The notes below the pieces were generated by a model. It did no database searches. It saw only the letters and a list, made by a program, of their open reading frames with translations, and was not told the DNA's origin. Shown here in pieces: positions 24,884-39,800 of a stretch of 64,000 nucleotides of DNA. Within the stretch, counting starts at the first letter, position 1. Each line of letters starts with the position of its first letter. The stretch is taken from contig OZ026630.1 of the NCBI GenBank assembly GCA_964020975.1, positions 28,768,337 to 28,832,336 on the forward strand, written 5' to 3'. The DNA is from Hermodice carunculata. Lineage: Eukaryota; Annelida; Polychaeta; Eunicida; Amphinomidae. A program made the translations under genes and the position numbers.

Positions 24884-27800
24884 TTACTGACTAGATGTAT
24901 GATAGGGTAAAAATAGCCCACTGACTACACCCATGGCAGGTATGGCTAACCAACTAGACCCATAATAGGGTAAAATGACTTACTGACCAGGCCCATGATA
25001 GAGTATGTATATCTTACTTACCAGGCCCATGACAGGGTATATACAACTTACTGACCAGGCCCATGAAAGGGTAAAGATGACTTACTGACTAGACCCATGA
25101 CCGGGTTGACAGTACGCATGAAGGACCCTAGCATATCCAGCCAGGCTTTGTCTCGTAGCACCCCACGCTGTAGCACCATTAAGAAGTTCTGTAGCTCTTG
25201 TACAATCATGAAACTGATGAGACGATCCAGGCCAGTCAGTCCCCATGTGCCCACACTGCGCTGTCATACACAATACCAATGTTAGAACACAATACCAATG
25301 TTAGTACTCTGCTGCTTAAGAAATCTTTGTAAATGAGGAACCGAATGTGCCAAATTCATGCCACAGAGAGAAATGCATGTGAAAGAGAAATACTGCTGTT
25401 GGAATTTATTGAAATAACATTCAAAGAACAGATTACCCTTAGCTATAAAAAAATTTAAATGATCAGAGGCAGCCAGTTTTCGATACGAATCTGGTCTATC
25501 GTGCCCCTAGTAAAAATATGGTGAAGCTGTTGTCAGTCAATCCTTCTTCAGATATTGCAGTAATGCTGACCCCTTAGGCACCACTCCCAATGGCTTCCAA
25601 ATAAATACTAGTTCATTAATTTTTTTAAATGTTCAAAGAAAGCTGGTTTTCAATTGGCATCTGATCTACTCTCACGTGTAGCTCTAATGAAATTTTATAA
25701 TGGTACAATTAAAAATTTCTTAGATATCACAGTAACCTCATTGGGTGTGATGGACACACACTGTCAGATACATGATAACAAAACCCTGCATCACTTTATA
25801 TGCTGGGGGTAATCACATGTGGCCACAACATACAAACAACCACAAATATTGACATTTTGTTACAACACACTTATTTTTCCTAAATATCTTGATTGTATAT
25901 TCTTCACTTTGTTGATTTAAAATGGTTGATAATATACCCTTAAACTATACAAAATACATGTATATATATATGACCTTAAACATTACAGTGTAATTAAATG
26001 AAAGTTATTTAAACTTCTTTAACTATACACCCACTTTCAGTTTCTCTATTCAACATACTCAAATTATGTGGTCCTTTTCTGAAACATGTACTTGAGAAAA
26101 CATGAGCGTTAAAACTGCTGCTGAAGAACAAATCAATATGTCACACTAAAGCTACCATCTATATGCAGAACAGGACAACACCAACAATACAAATACTGAA
26201 ACCAGGCCCCTTACCTCTAACTTCTCAAACATCTTAATATTGATGACTTCTTGTTTGGTTCGTACATCATACCACGCACTCATCTGATCCACATATGATG
26301 TGGCCCTACAAAATTGAAATTGATGCTTTAGAGAATTATAATACTTTTCAAAAAAAGAAAAGAAAAAAAAAAAAGAACAAACAAACAAACACAATTAAGT
26401 AAAATATGACGATGCAGAAAAGTTTCTATGTCCTATGGTATCAGAAATGTCACTATTTCTTTTTTTGTTCCTGCATCATTGATGGATGTTCGTGGATATC
26501 AATTGGAGTTACGAAGGGGTTTTGTTGAAACAGCAACACACCTTATGGTCAGTGTTTTGCACTTCCAACACTGGCAGCCAGAGCATGACTTGCTCAGAAA
26601 CAGGAAAATCACCAACCAGGGTCTTTACCAACTTAGCACATTGCCAGCTAAAGAGCTGGGATCAAACCGGGGTCTCTAATCATGTTAAAATTTGTATCAA
26701 ATAATATCTACTGATTGTTCATTCTACAAAGAAATCAACCACTTAAAACCTTTTTCAGGCTAGGTAGCACAACTTTGTCATTCAAAACAATTTATCCCAG
26801 TCGACTTCACATTCAGTGATTACTGTTGATACTGAATGCTATACACATACAGCACTGAACATATTTAATTGTATAATACATTCACTGCACAAGTTTCGAC
26901 ACACAACTTTATCTTTAGTTTTACATACTTTAGAAGGCCCAGATGTACATGAATATTTTGTATAATTACATGTATATGGTGTCTTACTTTGGGTCTGTTA
27001 TCCTGAGGATCTCCCTGGCCAGTCTTCCTATGAAGTTGACTGACTGGTCCACGGGTGCGAACCTGGGGATGGGAATGGCAGTGGACTGGTATATGCTTTC
27101 CCAGTCGGCAATCTGAAATGATCAGTGATCTTTTCTTAACTAAAGCTGTGTGAACAATCTATAAATGACATAGTGGCCTATAAAAGATCAGTGGATTCTT
27201 CAGAAAGTTTTCTACGCATACCTACCTGCCTCACAGGTCATATGTGCATTCAATTCACCAACATTGCAACATACACAGGGCTCGACAATGTTTTAAAAAT
27301 CATTTTGTCAGCAGAGATTTCAAAATCCACTGCTCGTATGCAAAATCCACTTGTCCGAATATAACTTGATAGCACAAACAAAATTTTTTTCATAAATCCA
27401 TGGACAAAGGCCTGGACGCTACACAGACAGTGAAAATATCTGCTTTTTTGACAAAAATCGAGTAGGTAGCTACGGCTTGTTGAATACAACTGCTGGCTAA
27501 GTAATTGTTTAAACTTGGAATATTTACTTAGGGTTTATTATCACCTATTGGCGACCCCTCGCATATGCCTGCAATTCTGTATTGGTGTGGACACATGGGC
27601 TGCAGCAATCACCAACATATTGTGAGTGGCAAAAGCTCTGACCAGACCCCTGTAGTTCCTCAGGGTGCACACAGTGCTCTGACATCAAACACTGTTATGA
27701 CATCACATTATTGTCCCCTTCTCGCACCCCATTGCCAGCCTTGCAAACAACCGCAACTTGTAACTGGGTCATGAAAGCTTGTTGAATAGAGTTCACAGTG

Positions 27801-30800
27801 AATAAAATCGCTTGCCCGACCGGGTAAGTACTCATCAATTTTAATTTGCCCAAGATTAAATCTGACTTGTCTCGGTCAATTGGACATGTGAATTGTCAAG
27901 CCCTGATACATATATGGCCAGTAAAGTGGGCTGGCAGTCAGGTCTGAAACATCTAGTGCCAATGTATCAGAGTCCAACCTTTTCCCTGGAAAAAAACACC
28001 AGCAAGAATCTGATGTCATTTGTGTCATCTGCTTCTCTTCATTATTAGGAGTAATATGCTGTTAGTCAGTGTTTGTCCAAGCCACACTGTGGAGAAACGT
28101 GCCCACAATGGCCCAATGAAAACTGCTGACTTGGTTACCAGATGGTTAAAACCAAAAATGTGAGTGTGACTTTGCCGCCGTACCTTGGTCCTGAGAAAAC
28201 TGTTGCACTCCTGTTCCACATTGTAGTTGATAATACGAGACAGCTCCTCCTGCCAAATCTTCAGTCCATAGATGTTGACATAGTCCTGGATGTACTCAAA
28301 TGACCTGCGGAAGCCATCTATCTGTGCCCCTATTGCCTCCAAGCGTGGAATCAGCTCACTCACCTGAAAATCAATCATAAAGTTTCAATACAACAGAATT
28401 ACATAATTACAGTATCCTCTGTGTGTGGACATCCATCAAATATAATATTTTATGTTTGGAACGAGCGGGACTCGAACTTGCAACCTTTGACACCAGTTGC
28501 CCAACTGAAATGGGAAACGCACATATCCACTCGACCAAATCCCATTCTTAAAAAAGAATGGTTCAATGGAGGTAGTTATTTGCAAGGGCCATATCAACAC
28601 AGTTATGCAGTATATTTACTGAGTCAGGGACTTAAATCCACCAGCATTAAGGAAATGCCAAAAAAATTTATAATGTAAACAGTCCTACAGAGAAATGAGC
28701 AAATTAATGCTTTTCTACAGCAAGCAATACTGTGGACTCTTAATAATCTTAAACACTAAATCATTAACCATTAAACTTGTATAGAGAAGGTGTATAAAAA
28801 CAGTGGAAAATTAAGTCAGACTGTACAAAAAGTCGTCCTGCTGCACAACTGAAATATGCACAGGAACTGTAGACATGTACCTCCATAATGTAATATGAGC
28901 CACTTCAGTCATTACACCTGATTTTGGATGGAAACAAGCCCTTTTACATATGGCAGTCAGTCTTCAGAAATACATGTTCATGCATCACCAGGGTGCTTGG
29001 TCAACATATGTCACACGTATTGACTAAGGCTCTTCTTTCAGTACTCCAATTATGAGACCCCCCAAAATCATAATTGTCTGCAATCTTTTCACATGAACAC
29101 AGATGGTCTCCCATGGGACTAGGAGGGGTAAATAAGACATTTAGTGGCTGTACCTTGGCCTTGGGGTTAAAGATAAGGACTCTGTGCAGTGCAGTGGCCA
29201 CCTGTTTGACCAGCTCCTTCCTGATGCCATCTTCCAGCAGCTGCTTGGGGTCCACCTGAATACAGCAGAATATTAACCCTTAAAATGCCAATCATGGCTA
29301 TAGCCATTTCCTCTTCAAGATTAAGTCTAAACTGATCCAAGTTAAGATTTTTCATGAAGAGACCTTTCATTCAAATACCAGCAACCCAAGTCTTAATCCA
29401 AGAATAAAGTCTTTGTCAACAGCTTTCCTCGGGGCACTTAATGCACATTGTGCGCAAAGTGCCCTGAGGAAAGCTGTTGACTCAGTCTCAAATCAGCACT
29501 TTGAGGGTAAAGCTGGAACACAGGACTTTGACAGCATTGTGTACTAAGACAGACATACACTTTGAACTGACATCAGTATCCCCCAGTAGCCACATCCAGA
29601 ATGATGGAATGTTATATTATTAGAAAGCATCAGCAAAAACTGCAGATTTGATGTGGGTATAACATGGTACTGTTCCAGCATGAGGAGTTGGGGATGATAT
29701 TGTATATGTAATTATATATAATCAGATCATGCACATCCTAACTATCAAATGTTGACATCAGTCTAGCTGACAGAAGGGTTAATTGCTAATATAAACATTG
29801 TGGCATGAGCTGCATTAATTCAACATGTACACAACAATGCAGGGTAGCTGATGTAAAACTGTTCTCAACTGACCTTGATGATCCCCACCAATGTAGTCTT
29901 CATCATGAGCACCCCCTCTGTGAATACAGAGATTGAATGTGTCAGGCGTGCCACCTACAACATCATAATACAAGACATACTCTCAATGCAGGGCATATAC
30001 ACCTGTGTTTAAGCATTGCCTCTTCATGAAGGCTATGCATCCAAATTCCACCAAAAGCTGGTGACATTGTGGCCTTGACATGAACACAAAACTGACAAAA
30101 ATGACATATAGCAAGTATTGCATGCCATACACTTGGTCAATGCTGAATTAGCACATAATTATACAAAAATTCAGTTACATTTAAATTAATTCCCTATAAA
30201 TGAATATGTAAATGCAGTATCCCTGTGTTCACTAGCACCCAACCCACCCACAGGAAAGCTGTTGACCTGGGGCATGTTATCTTGATAGGTCTTGTTTATA
30301 CTTCTCATTCAAATTATTTTTCAGTTCTGTTAAAATTAGTCAAAAACATGACGCAGATGACATTTGACCACCACCTGATTTTGGCCAGTTTAAAAGGAAA
30401 AGGGTTAACAAAGAAGTTTAAGTGCCCTCATTCACCATGAAATTAACAAATGGCATTTTTCTACCATATAGTTATTAACCCATAAGTTCTTGCATTAATG
30501 ACAAATCACAATGATGCTCTCAGCTTACTTCATAGCGTTCCTCCAACTGAGCATATTCTCTCATGCGGTCCTTTTCCAGGCGTGTTGGTACCTCCTTGAT
30601 CTGGGCTGTTTGCATGCGGATAATTTTGGCTAGCAGTCCAAACATAGTCTCGGGGATGATCTGAGAATATTGGAGACAAAACTGATGAATTTAATTTCAG
30701 CTACAACTGTTGGATAAGAGCATCCCACTGATTTAATGCAAATTACAACTTTATACATGTACTTTATTGTTTTAATATGAATAGTGCCAAATAAATGAAT

Positions 30801-33800
30801 TCTTGCTTCAACTGTGCATCTAACTATCCTGACTGAACACTTATGACTACATTTTTGGTATTATCTTGCTGCAAGTGTATATCTAACTATCCTATTGACT
30901 GAACACCTACGACTCTGCATTATCTTACTTCAACTGTGTATCTGACTATCCTAATGACTGGACTCTTATCTTGCTTCAACTGTGTATTTAGCTATCCTAA
31001 TGACTGAACACTTGCGACTGTGTATTATCTTGCTTCAACTGTGTATCTAACTATCCTAATGACTGAACACTTGCGACTGTGTATTATCTTGCTTCAACTG
31101 TGTATCTAACTATCCTAATGACTGAACACTTGCGAATGTGTATTATCTTGCTTCAACTGTGTATCTAACTATCCTAATGACTGAACACTTGCGAATGTGT
31201 ATTATCTTGCTTCAACTGCGTATCTAACTGTCCTAATGACTGAACACTTATGACTCTACATTTTCTGTATTAGTGCCAGCTACCAACTGAATTCATGCCA
31301 CCAACATAAGAGCTACATGAATCTGAAGTAGCATACAGGTAGCATGCACACCAATCAAAATGGCACAAATCAGGTTTGGTAAAGTGACATCTTTTGTAGT
31401 GTACCCTAGTAAGTTATGACTTCATGTATGTATCTTCTAAAAGTGAAAAATATAATAAATAAACAATCCCTTCTTTCTGACTAGCAAATGTGATTTGAAT
31501 CCAAATGTTGTGTGTGATGTAATATGAAAGCTATACAACTAAATATGTTAATATGTACTCTACTCCTCACAGGCACATCAAAAAGTTCCTGTATGTGACA
31601 GGCAGGCCTGGCTGGTCAGGTGTTGTTTACCTAGGCCTGTAACACCTAAGGGTCCTTTATACGACAGACAGGCCTGGTTGGTCATGTGCTGTTCGCCTAG
31701 GCCTGTAACACCTAAAGTTCCTTTATATGACAGACAGGCCTGCCTCGTCAGATGTTGTTTACCTAGGCCTGTAACACCTAAAGTTCCTTTATATGACAGA
31801 CAGGCCTGCCTCGTCAGGTGTTGTTTACCTAGGCCTGTAACACCTAACGATCCTTTATATGACATACAGGCCTGGTTGATCACGTGCTGTTCGCCTAGGC
31901 CTGTAACACCTAAAGTTCCTTTATATGACAGACAAGCCTGGCTGGTCAGGTGTTGTTTACCTAGGCCTGTAACACCTAAAGTTCCTTTATATGACAGACA
32001 AGCCTGGCTGGTCAGGTGTTGTTTACCTGGGCCTGTAACACCGTAAGTTCCTCGATATGACAAGCAGGCCTGGATAGCCAGGTGTTGTTTACCTAGGTTT
32101 GTAACACCTAAAGTTCCTTTATATGACAGGCAGGCCTGGCTGGTCAGGTGCTGTGTTTACCTGTAACACCTTGCGTACATAGGACACAAGTTCACCAGAG
32201 TAGTACTGTGACACACTCATCAGGTCAGGACTGTTGGCTTGGTTGATACGCAGCAGAGGCAGGTCCAGTGCTGAGGCCATCTGAAAGCAAACAACAGTGT
32301 CTCAGTCTGCTGGCAACATGATGCACCATTCACGTTAAACATACATAGCAGGTTACCACATCACTAGTTGTCCAAGAAGACTAAATTCATGGGTAAATTG
32401 TTATATACTATACACTTCCTACAAGCAAACAAACTGTAGATTAAATTTTTTTACTGCTAAAAAGAAACAATTCACAATGTTCTCACAACAATTACACAAA
32501 TGATAATCATCTTTTCACATTTTTGTTCTCAGTACATGTATTAGATAAAATGACCCCAAATGCACTATGCATACACTATGCATGAGAGAAAAGGGTATGG
32601 CATGATACCTACAGGTCTAAAGACTCCCTGGCCAGTATTCCAAATAACCATGACTGTTATATGCCAATATATTGCATGGCTTTGTATTACACACAGGAAT
32701 GCATTGATGCCAATAGGTCTTCGTTTCCTCCTGTCTGAAGCTTATCCTGAATGGCTTATCTGACATGGGTATGAAGAATGAGGTTTTAATTGTAATCTTT
32801 CATTTGATTTGTTACTCATCAGCTTCAAGTAGTAGATAAACCAATATTAATGACAGGCCATGGTGTATTTAGTAAAATATTGACTCCTCCCACTTTCAAA
32901 CTTATTTTTCTGATAGAACTTCTATTTGGTGTGTATTTGCCCTTTTTTTTAGCTAATTTCAGGGACTGTCTCGGATATAGAAAATCCAGTATGGGTCCCC
33001 CATTGGGGATAACATTGCGATCACTTGTTGTTGGATTTTCATGTTTTTCAACAACTTGTGATCCCAACGTTATCCTCAATGGGCTACCCATACTGGATTC
33101 TCTATATCAGGGGGAAGGCCCTGAAATTAGCTTAAAATGTGACAATTTTTGTAAGTCACACATCAGAATTTATAATTTTCTTATATATTCTATGTTGTTT
33201 CTTTTCTACCCTGAAGGACTTAATGAGTTGTCCCAGAAGCTGGATCTTTTAGTGTTATCATCTCTGGGAATTCCATGTCAATAATGACAAGCATTTTAAT
33301 GATTCACAAGTCCTGGTTGAGACTGTACAGTAATCATAACTGAGGGCTCAGCCATTGTGCTATATAGGTCTGCTGTCAGCATTTATTTGTGGTACTGATG
33401 TCAGCCAGTGAAGGATCAGTGATTATCAGACTATCAGGTGGTGCTACCTGGTTATCACTAGCCAAAGCACCCAAACAGAAGGATGCATTGTTGCCTGTGA
33501 CCGCAGTAAATGACTGAGTGACCAACTTTTGTGACATGAGACACATCCTTGTATCACAACACACCTGTGTGTTAAGTTTCATGAAATGTGTCAAGCACAA
33601 AAAAGTTACAGCCCAGACACAAATTTAAAATAAACAGACATAATGATAATGATAATGATAATACCCAGTTTTGGCCAGTTTAAGGGGAAAGGGTTAAACT
33701 ATTTCCATAAATATTATTTCTATTAAATGGGATCAGGCTGCCCTAGGGCACCACAAGTTAAAATCAGCTCCTTTTTAATTTTTAATTTCTAGCAGCCCAT

Positions 33801-36800
33801 CTATAACATGCTTGAGTTTGCCAGGTTTGATGTAAAATATACTGGATTGTTTAAGTTAATTGGAAATGGAGATGACCATATTTGCATCTTTTTGTAATTG
33901 TTGTATCAACATTGCGGTCTACACCCATTTCAAACATGCCTTGGGATAAATTTCAATTCTGTACGCTTTCCAGGAATGAATAATTGGTAGCACTTCCTGG
34001 GTATAGTGCCATCTTCCAACAACTTAACAGTCAGTTCAAAACTATGATTGATCCGCTATATATCATTAAGTATGTGCCGTGTTTCTGCACGAAAATGGTC
34101 TGCACAAATATGAAATGTTCTCAAGGGTGTTTCTATTTATTATGGACTGTAGCTTGATCACTCAAAAAGTGAATATCTTACAGGCCAAAATGAAAATATA
34201 CTGTAACTAAAATATACAAGGATTATAAAATTTTGTCAATATTAACTTTAAATCACAAGGTCACTGCCAAATGGACACACCAGATCATGTCCATTAAAAC
34301 GTTAAAACCCACCATCCTTTCAGTTGAGACTATTCAATCCCTGGAACATGAATTTTGCCCTGTACTTTGTTACCACATTTCCAGATTTGTGTTTGACATC
34401 TATTCACCAAAACAAGGTGAGATCTATGGTAAACCTATTAGTAACCTTTTGACACTATGCATACATGTACTCCAACAGATGCATACTACATGATCTCTCA
34501 CCTTGAGGAATGTAGCTCTCAGCTTGGTAACCAGAGATGGGTCTTTCTTGATTCCCTGCTGCATGTACACTGTATAACTGTAACACAGTATTAACATTAA
34601 ACTTTTAACTGGGTTTAAGCTAACATATCCGCTGGACCATCAGTAATATATCAGTCCCTTCATATACACTTTATTTAATTTAACTCAGGTTATTTGCAGA
34701 AAAACTTCAGGTAACTACAACAATGTATCAATTACTTCATGTACACTTTTTAACTACAAAATATCAACTACAGTATATATACTGTGAAACTGTAGCAATA
34801 TGTATGCTACAGTATCAACAGTGTGTCAAAACAATGTATCAACTACTTCCTGTACACAGTGTAAGAAAATAGCAACTTTACATTCACCATCAACCTGTTA
34901 CACTACCATATCAACATTGTGCAGGTTTACCTCCCTGATGTTTTTGTTATCCTGTACTGCAATTTCCTTCATACAAATGATACCTTTTTAGAACTTGAAT
35001 GCATTGGACATAACTCATGTTATATATCCTATTTGCAATACATTCAATTTATCAACACAGCACAACATACCCTCTTGGTATCATAGTTTCCCAAACGTGC
35101 ATGTGGAACAATAAATGATGAATTCTTTCCTATTTTTTGTAAATTTCCGAGTTGATCATGATCAACAACAAACCTTTGTCTTTCTTTCAGCATCTTTCAC
35201 AATTGATACGCTTTTACATATGTTGCAAAATTATACTTTTGATGAGAATGTCATCATCATTTATCAAGTCATACACTTATACTGCTGCATCAGTGACAGT
35301 CAGTATGCAAACAAGAGTATTACCACAGTAACATTCTACTAGAATCTTGTACAATACAAGACAAGGAAGATCAATCCAGCCCATTGTACCTGTACCATGT
35401 TGTGCTGTTTTTCTATGGTGTCTACTCTCTCTGTCCTTGTTTACCCTGACACTCCTTTCCTTTATCTTGCATGTAGTCACTCATCTGTTTCTTCCTTCTT
35501 TCCATGTTCAAGGGGGATTAATATAGCACAATGTCCTCTTTTATGATTATTAATGAAATACATTACAAGTAACATTTCCAGCCAAAAAAACAATATAGGC
35601 TACAAAGTTAGCACATTGAAAGGCAAAGGACAAAAGCCCAGCAGTGACTGACCTGTCTACAATCTGCCATGCATAAGACAAGTCAGCCACGATCTGTATG
35701 GTGATGAGGACTTCCTCCTTGATGTTGATCACCCTCAGCATCTGGTGCAGGTAGTTACGAGTGTCTGCCAGAAACTGCTTGACCTGCAAGTTGCTCTCTA
35801 GCTGGTGAAACTCTTGTACCTGGTTTCCATGGCAACATAAATGGTCTTAACAATTACAAAGCTATCACTAATGGTTCTTAACTGGAATTTCTATGTTGAT
35901 AAGTTGATTCATCTGTGTGCAGTTGTTCTTAATTTTATGTTCTTGATTTTAAAGCCATATATGTATAACATGTTCCAAAATGCTAGCTGTATTGTTTTGT
36001 ATCTTTCATTTTACTACATAATACACAAAGCTGAACTATAATAACAAAACATTATATCAGAACAATTTGACATTTAAATGGTTAAAAACTAAAACAGGTC
36101 TTCTCCAGTTCTTGGTTTATGGTCACAAACTAAATGTTAACATACTGTTACAATCAAATGACCACAATAAGCAAAATCCCAGTGCTAAGAGTTTCAGACT
36201 TGTTGCGGTAATACAGTACAGGTTGGTGTTTACCTCCTCTAAAGCTTGGATCAATTGTACAATCTTCCTGCCAGCTGACGTGGAGTCATCATAGTCCAGG
36301 CTACCAATCTGTGTTGCCATGTCCCTGAACCAGGCCTGTAGATTCTCTACAATGCATCATACAGTGGAACCTTTCTTGAAAGACCACCATAAGTATAACC
36401 AAATTTTGGTTTTTCAAGACAGGTGGTCTTTTATAGGAGGTATAATAGCAACAAATAACAAGCACAGTATCATGAAAAGGTGGTCCTTCAAAGGAGGTAG
36501 TCCCTCATTGCAGGGGTCTCTCCAAGCAGGTTGCATTGCATATGCCAATATCTGAATAATCTTGAGGGTGCTGTACAACAGGTTTTAATATGAATGTAAA
36601 TAACACAACATCAGTCTCGTGCACATGTAGCTCCCTTAATTTTCAAAACAAAGAGACAAAACATGTGTTGCTTTCTTCATCTGTGAGACAAGACCTGCTT
36701 TCCTTTTTTAACAAGCTTGATCCATTGCTAATTAAAACAAATCAAAGATCCTTATTGGCAATGAAGTTTCAAACCTTATATTTTAAAGCAAGGAAAGATA

Positions 36801-39800
36801 CAACGTCTGAGTTGTCCATTTAGCTCTTTGTTTTGCATCCATACAGGCATAAAGAATGAAAATTTTAATTTTTCTTCACCTCATTACTTACTGCCTTACT
36901 TACGTAATGGGTGATTGTAATCAAGTCAAGAAATTTACTGATACTTTTTGTACTTTAGCAGCACCACTTTAAACACTGCTCATCAAGACAACTGCACACA
37001 CACACAAGTAATTGTGTTATAAGTTTTCAACTGTGCACATAAAGGACCACAAGTATCATGACTGACAAGACATACCACCTCAAACTGAGGCTTCTCACCA
37101 TTTTTCTCCACCCTAGTGAGGGGTTTTGTGCCGGAGAAGACATCGCTGAGCTCCTGCATGCGTTCCATGCCTTCCTTCTTGTGGGCCTCCCACATGCCCT
37201 TCTTCTCATCCAGCATATGGCGGAACATCTGGTTACCATGGCAACAAAAGGAACATTACAAATACCCTTACAAATTGCATTTATAATTCCTTCAACACTT
37301 CTTGTTGAAAGTTGAGGAATATAATAGGATTACATTTAAATTCAATTTAGTAATTCAGATTGATGTTATTTATGGATAATAAGCTTCACACTTTTCTTCA
37401 CATTTCCTGTCTACATACATGGCACAAAATAGATAGATAATGCTGGAGGTTGCTGGTTCAAAACCCAGCCACTCCGTGGTCACAAAACATGCATGTACAG
37501 TAGTGCCTGTCATGAGAGACATGTACAATAGTGCCTGAGAAACATGTAAAGTACTGCCCATCATGAGAGAAATGCACAGAAGTGCCTGTCATGAGACATG
37601 TACAGTACTGCCTGTCATGGGAGACATACAGTTGTGCCTCTCATGAGAGACCTGTACAGTAGTGCCTGTCATGAGACATGTACAGTAGTGCCTGTCATGA
37701 GACATGTCAATACTGCCTGTCATGGGAGACATACAGTTGTGCCTCTCACGAGAGACATGTACAGTAGTGCCTGTCATGAGACATGTACAGTACTGCCTGT
37801 CATGGGAGACATACAGTTGTGCCTCTCATGAGAGACATGTACAGTATTGCCTGTCATGAGAGACCATCCATCTCTTAAGACCACCTTTTTCTTGCAGCTG
37901 TGGTCGCTGGGGACAGATACAACAGTAACAGATCTAATAAATAATTACAGTGAAACCTCATTATAATAACACTCAGATATCCAACATATTCAATATATTG
38001 ACACAAATTTTCATGGGAAAAAGCCCGTTTTCTTGGTTATTTGATTAATTTATCAGACAAATTCAGTCATCTAACACTTTTTTAGGGAACAGATGGTGTC
38101 ATTATAACAAGTTTTCACTTTGCATGAATCTACCATATTTTCTGAATCAATTCAAACACATGGGTCAATAAGACAAACCAGCATCTCAGCTGAACAGGAT
38201 ACGTAACATTTCTGCTCTATTCAGGTCTCTACATTCAAAAGATTCAAATCACCTCTACTTGAGCTAAAAAGCTAAGTGTAATTAATACTAGCAGAGAGTT
38301 GAAAAAATATTCGTAGTAGCTTGGATACAAAAGATATTTTCACGTGCCCTATAATGACGGTATACCTGATTTCAGGATTTTATGATCTATGATGACAGGA
38401 GCCATCTAAGTTAAGTTGACATAGGGAGTTACACCACAGCATAGACTGAAGAAGGGATCAACACTACGGACACAGTAACATATAACTTTCTCGCCATTAA
38501 CATAGAAATGTACAGTAGCAAACTTGAAACTATCAACAAAACTGTTCTGGATAAAATCTTGGACAACTACTTGCCAATGTTAAATTGTAACAATATGCTA
38601 GTTTGTTTAGTCTTTACTTTTTTTTTCAAAATTGGTCAGGAAGCTGTTAAAAAGACAGGTTTGATTCTGATTATTGGGATAATTTAACAACTTAAATGGT
38701 GAAAGGTCACCTGTGTTGAATGACATCTGACCTTAATCTGCTCGTGGCAAAATATGCTGAGATAGTGACTTGGCTTAAGCTTCTTGTAAAACATGTGCAT
38801 GATTGTATCATTTGACAGGGAACCAGACTGACCTCTTTCAGCTTGAATTCAAATTGTGCCGTATAGAGAAGGAGCGTGAAGAGGAGCTCTGGGTTATAGC
38901 GACTGTCCTGCGTCACCTGGTCCTTCAACTGACGACATCTCTTGTTACTGTCTGCACCTACAAACATGCACTCTCAGGTCTTAATATGTCCATAAAATGT
39001 CACCCCATCATCACTAGCATACTCAAAGGTCACATTTTCTAAATCCTCTTGCAGACAAGTATCTAAAAACACTCTAAACCCAGACTGCTATTCTGTTGAT
39101 AACAGAAAAATATCTAAAAAATACTTTATACCCAGTCTGCTATTCTGTTGATAACAGAAAAATATCTAAAAAATACTTTATACCCAGACTGCTATTCTGT
39201 TGATAACAGACAAATATCTAAAAAATACTTTATACCCAGACTGCTATTCTGTTGATTTCAGTTACCTGAACTGGGTTGCCACAGCAAAAACACAATTATG
39301 CAGTTCCAGCTTTTTGTACACTTTAGTATATCCACGATACCTTTTATATCCCAATGAAAAGAGGCATTTTATGTCAGAACAAATACTTAATATTTTGTAT
39401 AAGAATGAATAGAAATGTTTTGCATCAATGTACCTACAAATAGTTTGTGCCATGTGGCACAGAAATATTTGGATCTGTGTGAAGAGGAAATATTTTTATC
39501 AAAGTGAATTAGGATATTTTCAGCATCATTATCAATAAACAACATTTTGCACTGAAAAAAATCTGCATTCAAATGGATCAGGATATATTTTCAGCACCAC
39601 AGTGAACTGGAAGTATCTGGCATTGAAATGAATTACAATACTTTCAGCATTACAGTGTGTGGGGATATTTTCAGCATCACCATGAATAGAATATTTTATG
39701 CATGCATCAGTTATTTTGAGACCTTATCTAGACAATTGAAAGTGTGAAGTGACCAAAAGCTCAACCATCACTATGTGACATGACAAAACAACGTACTAGG

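Noticed and set aside
24050-25085. CRISPR-like array
   Set aside because: Units are contiguous with no unique spacers, in a eukaryotic intron; it is a minisatellite.
28421-28560. tRNA gene
   Set aside because: A and B boxes are present but no cloverleaf with acceptor stem can be drawn; the related copy at 57835 shows it is a SINE.
31578-32063. 161-residue repetitive protein on the minus strand (and 122 residues on the plus)
   Set aside because: The frame is open only because the minisatellite unit is 66 bp; both strands are open, and no start context or domain is seen.
37589-37831. Repetitive Thr/His/Cys-rich frames on both strands
   Set aside because: Translation of the 26-bp minisatellite.
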